Shown piece by piece: positions 1 through 5,444 of a stretch of DNA of 6,205 bases; positions within the stretch are counted from its first letter, which is position 1; every line of letters begins with the position of its first letter. Made by a program: the position numbers and the translations under genes. The notes under the pieces are model-generated. The model had not been told where the DNA came from and did no database searches. It saw only the letters and a list, made by a program, of their open reading frames with translations. This DNA is from Microbacteriaceae bacterium (GTDB lineage: Bacteria; Actinomycetota; Actinomycetes; Actinomycetales; Microbacteriaceae): positions 1-6,205 of the forward strand of contig JAGIAU010000129.1 in assembly GCA_017744755.1 (NCBI GenBank), given 5' to 3'.

Positions 1-942
1 GTCCTCGGCGGCGGGGGCGGCCTGCCGCCCCAGGAGCCGCCGTCGCGCGGCGGCTTCCGCGACTGGGACCCGCGGCGCAAGACGCTGTTCTGGGTGCTCA
101 TCGGACTCGTCGCCCTGCTGCTCATCGCCCTGATCGTGGCCCTGCTCCTGCCCAAGGGCGCGACGCCGCCCCCCGGGCCGAGCCCGTCGCGCACCTCGGC
201 CACCCCGTCGCCGACGCCCACCCCGAGCGGCAGCCGGACGCCCACGCCGACGCCGACGCCGACGCCCACCCCGGTCGTCAAGCCCGCGGTGCAGAGCTTC
301 ACGGTCAATTCGACGACCGCCCAGTGCGCCGACACCGGCGCCGGCACGGTCGTCACGATGCTCTTCGCCTGGACCGTCGTCGGCCAGACCCAGGTCGCCA
401 TCGCGAGCGGGCCGAACGCGATGGACGCCATCACGAACCCGTTCCAGAACAACCTCCCGGCGACCGCGACCGACTTCGCGATGCCGTTCACCTGCAACAA
501 CAGCCAGCTGACGTACACGCTGACCATCGCAGGCCCCGACGGCCAGCACTACAGCGGCGTCCTCACGGTCGTCCGCCAGGTCACGCCCCCTCCGCCCCCG
601 CCGCCCGCGAACGCGCAGGTCACGAGCTTCGGATCGACCCCGAGCCCGTCCGACCACGCCGATCTCTGCCTCGGCGACGACGACATCCCCGACACGGGCG
701 ACGATCCGGTCGGCCCGATCGACGTCGATTTCGCGTGGAACACGCAGGACGCCACCCAGATCGCCATCGCGCTCGACCCCCCGGACGGGAACGACGCGTT
801 CTCCGGGATCTACGCCGACGGCCTGCCGTCGAGCGGCACGATCACGATCGGGATCAACTGCGACGACCCCACCCATGTCGTGATCAGCGCGAAGAACACG
901 ACGGGCGTCGTCTCGTCGCAGTCGATCGACTTCGCCGGCTGA
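1..942 (+). CDS. Membrane-anchored protein with Pro/Thr stalk and two extracytoplasmic repeat domains (5' end missing)
   Basis: The frame is open from base 1 and has no convincing start inside the window, so the gene begins upstream; 313 residues are visible. Residues 1-28 are Gly/Pro-rich and end in a basic patch (DPRRK). One hydrophobic helix follows at about 29-50. The positive charges before it suggest N-in/C-out, placing the rest outside the cell. Residues 53-95 are a Pro/Thr/Ser stalk with a (TP)n run. Two related domains of about 100 residues follow (about 97-191 and 204-313), joined by a seven-proline linker. Both carry an FAW motif and two cysteines (C109/C165 and C223/C287), probably one disulfide each. 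The fold looks beta-rich and Ig-like, but I do not recognise a named family. The GTG at 94 lies within the helix-forming segment and has no ribosome binding site. Function is unknown; an envelope or surface role is inferred. Confidence 0.8.
   Translation, partial: VLGGGGGLPPQEPPSRGGFRDWDPRRKTLFWVLIGLVALLLIALIVALLLPKGATPPPGPSPSRTSATPSPTPTPSGSRTPTPTPTPTPTPVVKPAVQSFTVNSTTAQCADTGAGTVVTMLFAWTVVGQTQVAIASGPNAMDAITNPFQNNLPATATDFAMPFTCNNSQLTYTLTIAGPDGQHYSGVLTVVRQVTPPPPPPPANAQVTSFGSTPSPSDHADLCLGDDDIPDTGDDPVGPIDVDFAWNTQDATQIAIALDPPDGNDAFSGIYADGLPSSGTITIGINCDDPTHVVISAKNTTGVVSSQSIDFAG
238..273 (+). repeat. Thr-Pro dipeptide repeat of the stalk
   Basis: Twelve codons alternate ACG/ACC with CCG/CCC and encode six Thr-Pro dipeptides. 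They form an extended spacer between the membrane helix and the first extracytoplasmic domain. Six-base repeats of this kind can change length by slippage without shifting the frame. A looser TP-rich stretch precedes it from about 208. Confidence 0.75.
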
Positions 943-956
943 CGAGCTGCGCCCGG

Positions 957-962
957 TAGAAT
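957..962 (+). promoter_or_regulatory. Candidate -10 box for valS (TAGAAT)
   Basis: TAGAAT fits the actinobacterial TANNNT -10 consensus and lies just after the stop of the upstream gene. It predicts a transcript start near 969 and a valS leader of about 95 nt. No good -35 is visible at 16-19 bp upstream, as is common for actinobacterial sigma-70-type promoters. The call rests on the -10 and its position alone. Confidence 0.5.
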
Positions 963-991
963 CCTCTGGTCCACATCTGAGGCACCACGCT

Positions 992-1017
992 CCGGCTCGC
1001 TGCGCTCGCGCAGCCGG
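992..1017 (+). repeat. Hairpin in the valS leader, a diverged copy of the interspersed repeat
   Basis: Two paired arms, CCGG...CTGCG and CGCAG...CCGG, form nine base pairs with a CTCG tetraloop and a 4-nt CTCG bulge on the left. The core at 994-1013 (GGCTCGCTGCGCTCGCGCAG) matches 18 of 20 bases of the core of the 28-base element found in valS and the isochorismatase gene, in the orientation opposite to the valS copies. It lies in the predicted leader, 46 nt before the chosen ATG. Whether it affects valS expression is unknown. No T-box signature is present around it. Confidence 0.6.
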
Positions 1018-1052
1018 CCGGACCGCTGACACGGTGCCGCTCATATCGAACC

Positions 1053-1056
1053 GGAG
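1053..1056 (+). promoter_or_regulatory. Shine-Dalgarno site deciding the valS start
   Basis: GGAG stands 7 nt before the ATG at 1064, a normal spacing. The alternative in-frame GTG at 1034 has no comparable site upstream. The protein beginning at 1064 (MPREIPEKPALEG...) starts where ValS family similarity starts. Confidence 0.65.
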
Positions 1057-1063
1057 CGATGCC

Positions 1064-3676
1064 ATGCCGCGCGAAATCCCTGAGAAGCCCGCCCTCGAAG
1101 GTCTCGAAGAGGTCTGGTCAGCCGCCTGGGAGCGGGACGGGGTCCACCGCTTCGATCGTTCCGCCGCGTTGTCCGCCGGCAAGGACGCCGTCTACGCGAT
1201 CGACACGCCGCCGCCGACCGCGTCGGGATCCCTCCACATCGGCCATGTGTTCTCCTACACCCACATGGACCTCGCCGCGCGGTTCCAGCGGATGCGCGGC
1301 AAGCACCTCTTCTACCCGATGGGCTGGGACGACAACGGCCTGCCGACCGAGCGCCGCGTGCAGAACTACTACGGCGTGCGCGTCGACCCGACCCTCCCCT
1401 ACGACCCGGACTTCAAGCCCGCCCAGGAGGGCGGCGAGGGCACGAGCGGGAAGCTCGCCGATCAGGTGCCGGTGAGCCGACGCAACTTCATCGAGCTCTG
1501 CGAGCGGCTGACCGAGGAGGACGAGGTCAAGTTCGAGGAGCTGTGGCGCCGCCTCGGCCTCTCCGTCGACTGGTCGCTCACTTACCGGACGATCGGGGCG
1601 GAGGCGCAGCGGGTCTCGCAGCGCGCGTTCCTCAGGAACCTCGAGCGCGGCGAGGCCTACCAGGCCGACGCGCCGACGATCTGGGACGTGACCTTCCGCT
1701 CGGCGGTCGCCCAGGCGGAGATCGAGGACAAGGACCAGCCGGGCGCGTTCCACACGATCACCTTCCACAAGCCGGACGGCGGCGCCGTCGAGATCCACAC
1801 GACGCGCCCCGAGCTCATCCCCGCCTGCGTGGCCCTCGTCGCGAACCCGGACGACGAGCGCTACCAGCCGCTCTTCGGCAGGACGGTGTTCTCGCCGCTC
1901 TTCGGCGTCGAGGTGCCCGTCCTCGCCCACCACCTCGCGCAGCCGGACAAGGGCTCCGGCATCGCCATGATCTGCACCTTCGGCGACGTGACCGATGTGA
2001 CGTGGTGGCGCGAGTTCGATCTGCCAAACCGCACGATCATCGGCAAGGACGGCCGTCTGCTGCAGAACGCGCCCGCCGAGGACCTCTTCACCGAGGCCGG
2101 CCGCGCCGCCTACGCCGAGCTCGCGGGCAAGACCGTGTTCAGCGCGAAGCAGCGCATCGTGGAGCTGCTCCGCGAGTCCGGCGACCTCATCGGCGAGCCG
2201 CGGCCCATCACGCACCCCGTGAAGTTCTTCGAGAAGGGCGACAAGCCGCTCGAGATCGTCTCCACGCGGCAGTGGTACCTCGTCAACGGCGCGCGTGACG
2301 CGGGCCTGCGTGACGCGCTCATCGGCCGCGGCCAGGAGATCGCCTTCCACCCGGAGCACATGCGCGTCCGCTACGACAACTGGATCGGCGGCCTCACGGG
2401 CGACTGGCTCATCTCCCGGCAGCGCTTCTTCGGCGTCCCGATCCCCGTCTGGTACGCCCTCGGCGCGGACGGTGAACGCACGGGCGAGGTCCTCGTCCCC
2501 GATGCCGCGCAGCTCCCGGTGGATCCCTCCTCCGACGTCCCGCCGGGCTACGAGGCGTCGCAGCGCGGCCAGGCCGGCGGCTTCGTCGGCGAGGTCGACA
2601 TCCTCGACACCTGGGCGACCTCCTCCCTGACGCCGCAGATCGCCGCCGGCTGGGGCACGGACGAGGAGCTCTTCGACCTCGTCTTCCCCTATGAGCTCCG
2701 CTCGCAGGGCCAGGACATCATCCGCACCTGGCTCTTCACGACCGCGCTGCGCTCGCATCTCGAGCACGGCTCCGTCCCGTGGCGCAACGCCGGCATCTCC
2801 GGTTTCATCGTCGACCCCGACCGCAAGAAGATGTCGAAGTCGAAGGGCAACGTCGTCACCCCGGCCGCGATGCTCGACGAGCACGGCTCCGATGCGGTCC
2901 GCTACTGGGCGGCCTCCTCCAAGCTCGGCACGGACGCCGCCTTCGACCCGCAGAACCCGAAGGTCATGAAGATCGGCCGGCGTCTCGCCATCAAGGTGCT
3001 GAACGCGGCGAAGTTCGTCTACTCCTTCCCCTTCGACGGCTCCCTGAGCGAGCGCAGCGAGTCGAACGGCTCCCTGAGCGAGCGCAGCGAGTCGAAGGGC
3101 GTCACGGCCCCCCTCGACATCGACCTGCTCGCCCAGCTCCGCGGTGTCGTCGCCGAGGCGACTCGAGCGTTCGAGGGCTACGACCACGCCCGCGCGCTCG
3201 AGGTGACGGAGCAGTTCTTCTGGACGTTCTGCGACGACTACCTCGAGCTCGTGAAGGAGCGCGCCTACGCGGGCGAGGGCGCGGACCAGGCCTCGGCCGT
3301 CGCCGCGCTCCGCGCCGCGACCGACGTGCTGCTGCGGCTGCTCGCGCCGTTCATCCCGTTCGCGACCGAGGAGGTGTGGTCCTGGACGCACGACGGCTCG
3401 GTCCACGCCGCCGCGTGGCCGACCGTCGATGAGCTGCCGGGCGAGTCCACCGGCCTGCTCGCACTCGCGAGCACCGCGCTCATCGACATCCGCCGAGCCA
3501 AGACGGAGGCGAAGGCCTCGCAGAAGACCCCCGTCGCCACCGCGACGCTCGCAGGCCCGGCGCTCGTGGCCGCCGCGCTCGACGATCTCCGCGCCGTCGG
3601 CCGGATCGCGGAGCTCCGCCTCGTCGACTCCGAGGAGATCCAGGTCCGTGACATCGTCCTCGAGACCGAGCTCTAG
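1064..3676 (+). CDS. valS: Valine--tRNA ligase
   Basis: This cytoplasmic class I aminoacyl-tRNA synthetase charges tRNA-Val using ATP. The protein is 870 residues from the ATG at 1064, within the family range. The HIGH signature is at residues 58-61 within PPPTASGSLHIGH. The CP1 editing domain carries TTRPE at 246-250. An ISRQR segment follows at 450-454, DTWATSSLTP from 515, and the KMSKS loop at 589-593. The anticodon-binding helical domain runs from about 640 and includes FFWTFCDDYLELVKERAY. The editing motif reads TTRPELIPACVALVA rather than the E. coli-type TTRPETLLGDTAVAV. This suggests the ValS subtype shared by many actinobacteria with archaeal and rickettsial enzymes (from memory, not searched). 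Residues 660-679 are an in-frame duplicated insertion, SLSERSESNG then SLSERSESKG, in a loop after the KFVYSF helix where other ValS proteins have only a few residues. All catalytic motifs are intact, so the enzyme should be functional. Confidence 0.97.
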   Translation: MPREIPEKPALEGLEEVWSAAWERDGVHRFDRSAALSAGKDAVYAIDTPPPTASGSLHIGHVFSYTHMDLAARFQRMRGKHLFYPMGWDDNGLPTERRVQNYYGVRVDPTLPYDPDFKPAQEGGEGTSGKLADQVPVSRRNFIELCERLTEEDEVKFEELWRRLGLSVDWSLTYRTIGAEAQRVSQRAFLRNLERGEAYQADAPTIWDVTFRSAVAQAEIEDKDQPGAFHTITFHKPDGGAVEIHTTRPELIPACVALVANPDDERYQPLFGRTVFSPLFGVEVPVLAHHLAQPDKGSGIAMICTFGDVTDVTWWREFDLPNRTIIGKDGRLLQNAPAEDLFTEAGRAAYAELAGKTVFSAKQRIVELLRESGDLIGEPRPITHPVKFFEKGDKPLEIVSTRQWYLVNGARDAGLRDALIGRGQEIAFHPEHMRVRYDNWIGGLTGDWLISRQRFFGVPIPVWYALGADGERTGEVLVPDAAQLPVDPSSDVPPGYEASQRGQAGGFVGEVDILDTWATSSLTPQIAAGWGTDEELFDLVFPYELRSQGQDIIRTWLFTTALRSHLEHGSVPWRNAGISGFIVDPDRKKMSKSKGNVVTPAAMLDEHGSDAVRYWAASSKLGTDAAFDPQNPKVMKIGRRLAIKVLNAAKFVYSFPFDGSLSERSESNGSLSERSESKGVTAPLDIDLLAQLRGVVAEATRAFEGYDHARALEVTEQFFWTFCDDYLELVKERAYAGEGADQASAVAALRAATDVLLRLLAPFIPFATEEVWSWTHDGSVHAAAWPTVDELPGESTGLLALASTALIDIRRAKTEAKASQKTPVATATLAGPALVAAALDDLRAVGRIAELRLVDSEEIQVRDIVLETEL
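3041..3100 (+). repeat. Two tandem in-frame copies of the interspersed repeat inside valS
   Basis: Two adjacent 30-base units (3041-3070 and 3071-3100) differ at one base (C at 3067, G at 3097), which changes Asn to Lys. Each contains the 28-base element (3042-3069 and 3072-3099), which begins CCCTGAGCGAG and ends GTCGAA(C/G)GG. The 30-base period keeps the frame and adds ten codons per copy: S-L-S-E-R-S-E-S-(N/K)-G. Inside the element the hexamer AGCGAG recurs after 9 bases, giving the S-E-R-S-E-S pattern. Confidence 0.95.
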
Positions 3677-3679
3677 TCG

Positions 3680-3750
3680 CTCGCTCAGGGTGTTCTGCAT
3701 CCGCTCAGGGCGAGAATCACCCTGAGCAAGCGCGGAACACCCTGAGCGAG
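3680..3750 (+). terminator. Large nested hairpin after valS, candidate terminator or processing site
   Basis: The outer arms CTCGCTCAGGGTGTTCTGC (3680-3698) and GCGGAACACCCTGAGCGAG (3732-3750) pair over 19 positions with one G-U pair. Inside them GCTCAGGG (3703-3710) and CCCTGAGC (3720-3727) form an 8-bp stem around a 9-nt loop, separated from the outer stem by a 4x4 internal loop. The structure starts 3 nt after the valS stop. No U-tract follows; the next bases are purines. It could be a non-canonical terminator, an RNA processing or stability hairpin, or partial insulation between valS and the next genes. The arms are copies of one end of the 28-base interspersed element. Confidence 0.7.
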
Positions 3751-3778
3751 GAAGAGGAAGAGGAAGGAAGGAGCGGAG
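3748..3778 (+). promoter_or_regulatory. Purine-only tract with ribosome binding site
   Basis: Bases 3748-3773 are 26 consecutive purines (repeats of GAAGAG, GGAAG and GGAGC type), overlapping the right arm of the preceding hairpin by three bases. It offers several Shine-Dalgarno-like sequences (AAGGAAGGAG and GGAG) just before the ATG at 3779. It should give strong initiation if the region is single-stranded. Confidence 0.6.
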
Positions 3779-4018
3779 ATGCAGCTGGGGACGCGGTGGG
3801 ACGTCGGGGCGGAGACCCCCGGAACGCTGTCGGAGGCGATGGCCCGGGCGATCGGGCGCGTCGAGGCGGAGCTCGAGGCCGACGGCATCGACACGGCCGG
3901 ATGGCGCTGGACGCTCACTTGGCTCGAGCGGCGTCCCGCCGCCGAGCTCGACGACGGCACGGTCGTCCGCGAGGCGCACGACGGCTCCGTCGTGACGATC
4001 GAGCCCTCGGACGGCTGA
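3779..4018 (+). CDS. Small acidic protein of unknown function (79 aa)
   Basis: I do not recognise this protein. It starts at an ATG with a strong purine-rich ribosome binding site and shows the GC-rich third positions of its neighbours. The N-terminal half contains a likely amphipathic helix (LSEAMARAIGRVEAELEA, about residues 17-34). The middle is Trp-rich (WRWTLTWLERR). The C-terminal half looks like a short beta-hairpin (DDGTVVREAHDGSVVTIEP). There is no signal peptide or membrane helix, so it is probably cytoplasmic. Its stop is separated by one base from the GTG of the next gene (TGAGGTG), so the two are probably translationally coupled and may act together. The ribosome binding site and the tight coupling make it likely to be real. 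Confidence 0.72.
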   Translation: MQLGTRWDVGAETPGTLSEAMARAIGRVEAELEADGIDTAGWRWTLTWLERRPAAELDDGTVVREAHDGSVVTIEPSDG

Positions 4019-4019
4019 G

Positions 4020-4418
4020 GTGGCCGAGGCCGGATACTCGGGCACGCCGCAGCTGCGCAAACTCGGCATCACGCCCGGGCGGAGCTGGGATGTCGACGGT
4101 GCGCCGGGCGCCTGGTCCTTCGAGAAGCCGCCGGACGCGACCGCGCAGCGCGTGACCGGACCGGTCGACGTCGTCGTCGCCTTCGTCCGCGAGCGGGCCG
4201 CGATCGAGCCCGTCTACGCCAAGCACGAGGAGCGGATCCGTCCCGCCGGCGCGATCTGGGTCGCCTGGCCGCGGAAGGCGGCCGGTCATGTCAGCGATGT
4301 CGACGAGCACGCGATCCGCGATGCAGCCCTCGCCCGCGGTCTCGTCGACGTCAAGGTCGCGGCGATCGACGCGGACTGGTCGGGGCTCAAGCTCGTCTGG
4401 CGCCGCGAGCACCGCTGA
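4020..4418 (+). CDS. DUF3052-family protein (132 aa)
   Basis: The sequence matches the pattern I recall for DUF3052: an N-terminal YSGTPQLRKLGITPG segment (about residues 6-20), a central VDVVVAFVRER strand, then IWVAWPRKAAG and the C-terminal GLVDVKVAAIDADWSGLKLVWR signature. The function of the family is not established. The protein is soluble and the length is usual for the short form. The GTG start lies one base after the TGA of the preceding 79-residue gene. GAGG overlapping that stop could act as a weak ribosome binding site, so coupled translation is likely. The family assignment is from memory and would be settled by a Pfam search. Confidence 0.85.
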   Translation: MAEAGYSGTPQLRKLGITPGRSWDVDGAPGAWSFEKPPDATAQRVTGPVDVVVAFVRERAAIEPVYAKHEERIRPAGAIWVAWPRKAAGHVSDVDEHAIRDAALARGLVDVKVAAIDADWSGLKLVWRREHR

Positions 4419-4443
4419 CGCGTTCGGCGCCCCGTCCGCGCGC

Positions 4444-4456
4444 GACTCGCCGAGTC
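4444..4456. repeat. Short perfect inverted repeat
   Basis: GACTCG and CGAGTC flank a single C, 26 bp after the DUF3052 stop. It is too short to be a convincing terminator and no T-run follows. It could be a protein-binding site or chance in GC-rich DNA. The first eight bases of its surroundings (CGACTCGC) also occur in the 28-base interspersed element, but the match is too short to claim a relationship. Confidence 0.3.
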
Positions 4457-4470
4457 CGGCTTGTACATAC

Positions 4471-4520
4471 CCGATCCGGGTGCTCCGCGCCCCCGGAATG
4501 CACCGAACACCCGGATTCGG
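4471..4520. repeat. Imperfect inverted repeat in the transporter upstream region
   Basis: CCGATCCGGGTG (4471-4482) is complementary to CACCCGGATTCGG (4508-4520), giving 12 paired bases with one bulged T and a 25-nt loop. The left arm overlaps its own small dyad, ACCCG-ATC-CGGGT (4469-4481). The right arm ends 10 bp before the proposed -10 box, where a -35 would be. It may be a terminator stem for the DUF3052 unit without a U-tract, or a regulator-binding site for the transporter promoter. The sequence cannot decide between them. Confidence 0.4.
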
Positions 4521-4529
4521 CGGAGGGGC

Positions 4530-4535
4530 TAGCGT
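4530..4535 (+). promoter_or_regulatory. Leaderless-type -10 box of the transporter gene (TAGCGT)
   Basis: TAGCGT fits the actinobacterial TANNNT pattern and ends six bases before the GTG start at 4542. That spacing would put the transcript start on the start codon itself, so the mRNA would be leaderless. No recognisable -35 is present. A GGGAGG sits between the box and the GTG but would not be transcribed if the start is at 4542. Confidence 0.6.
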
Positions 4536-4541
4536 GGGAGG

Positions 4542-5444
4542 GTGAAGGCCGCCGGCACGTCGAGGTGGTCCGCATTCGCCGCGCTCGTCGGCGCCCCGCT
4601 CTTCTGGGCCGGCAACTACGTCGTCGCGGGCGAGGCGATCGCCGAGACCGACCCGTGGACGCTCTCGCTGCTGCGCTGGGCGGGCGCCGCCGTCATCCTG
4701 CTCATCGCGGCGCAGCTCATCGAGCGGCCGGACTGGCGGAACGTCCTCCGCAGGCTCCCGCGCCTCGCGATCATGGGCGCGTTCGGCATGATCGGCTTCG
4801 GCGCGCTGCTCTACCTCGGCCTGGAGACGACGACCGCGGTCAACGCCTCGCTCGTCGGGGGGATCGGACCGGTGCTCATCGCCGCGGCCGCGGCCGTCGT
4901 GCTGCGAGAGCGCCTCGGCTGGCGCGTCGTCCTCGGCCTCGCGATCGCGCTCCTCGGCGTGCTGCTCGTCGTCTCGCACGGCTCGCTCGACGCGCTGCTC
5001 GGCCTGCGCTTCGAGCAGGGCGACCTCTGGATCGTCGCCGCGACCGCCGCCTGGACGGTGTACACGATCCTCGGCCGGAAGCAGATCGGCATCCCGCCGC
5101 TCACCTCGGTCGGCGTACAGGCCGCGGCGGTCGGCGTGCTGCTCGTCCCCGTCGTGGCGGTCACGGGCTGGCATGCCCCGCAGAGCATGGCCGCCTGGTG
5201 GGGTGTCGGCTTCATCGTGCTGTTCCCGAGCGTCGGCAGCTACCTGCTCTGGAACTTCGCCGTGCGCCGCGCCCCCGCGGCGATCGCCGGCCTCTTCCTG
5301 AACCTCATCCCCGTGTTCACGGTGGTCATCGCCCTCCTCATGGGGAAGGCGGTGAGCTGGCCGCAGGCGGTCGGGGGCGTCGTGGTGCTCGCGGGCGTGC
5401 TGCTCGCGACGCTGCCTACTCGGACGCCGCGGCCGATCCGGTAG
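4542..5444 (+). CDS. EamA-family (DMT superfamily) membrane transporter
   Basis: This 300-residue protein is a cytoplasmic-membrane carrier of the drug/metabolite transporter superfamily, exporting or importing an unknown small metabolite. It has about ten hydrophobic helices arranged as two five-helix halves. Approximate positions for the first half are 11-30, 40-60, 74-94, 98-120 and 127-145; the second half runs from about 160 to 292. The internal duplication shows in the ends of both halves: TTAVNASLVGGIGPVLIA (from 96) and PAAIAGLFLNLIPVFTVVI (near 245-265), each followed by another helix pair. The N-terminal FWAGNYVVA motif is typical of EamA proteins. Length matches the family. The GTG start follows a leaderless-type promoter, so it is probably transcribed alone. 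The substrate cannot be predicted. The 3' end overlaps the convergent isochorismatase gene by 29 bp. Confidence 0.92.
   Translation: MKAAGTSRWSAFAALVGAPLFWAGNYVVAGEAIAETDPWTLSLLRWAGAAVILLIAAQLIERPDWRNVLRRLPRLAIMGAFGMIGFGALLYLGLETTTAVNASLVGGIGPVLIAAAAAVVLRERLGWRVVLGLAIALLGVLLVVSHGSLDALLGLRFEQGDLWIVAATAAWTVYTILGRKQIGIPPLTSVGVQAAAVGVLLVPVVAVTGWHAPQSMAAWWGVGFIVLFPSVGSYLLWNFAVRRAPAAIAGLFLNLIPVFTVVIALLMGKAVSWPQAVGGVVVLAGVLLATLPTRTPRPIR

Noticed and set aside
94..96. GTG start for the first gene
   Set aside because: It lies at the beginning of the membrane helix with no ribosome binding site. The preceding frame encodes a plausible basic juxtamembrane segment and is open to base 1.
1034..1063. Upstream in-frame GTG start for valS
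   Set aside because: No ribosome binding site precedes it and the ten extra residues are not family-like. The ATG at 1064 has GGAG at 7 nt.
943..1063. T-box riboswitch controlling valS
   Set aside because: There is no T-box consensus (AGGGTGGNACCGCG-like) and no specifier-stem architecture. The leader is only about 95 nt and its hairpin is explained by the interspersed repeat.
1118..4072. A 984-codon open frame on the minus strand opposite valS and the following genes
   Set aside because: It is antisense to valS, whose motifs are intact, and its translation is Arg/Glu/Leu-rich low-complexity sequence typical of antisense frames in GC-rich DNA. It also crosses the intergenic hairpin and two further genes.
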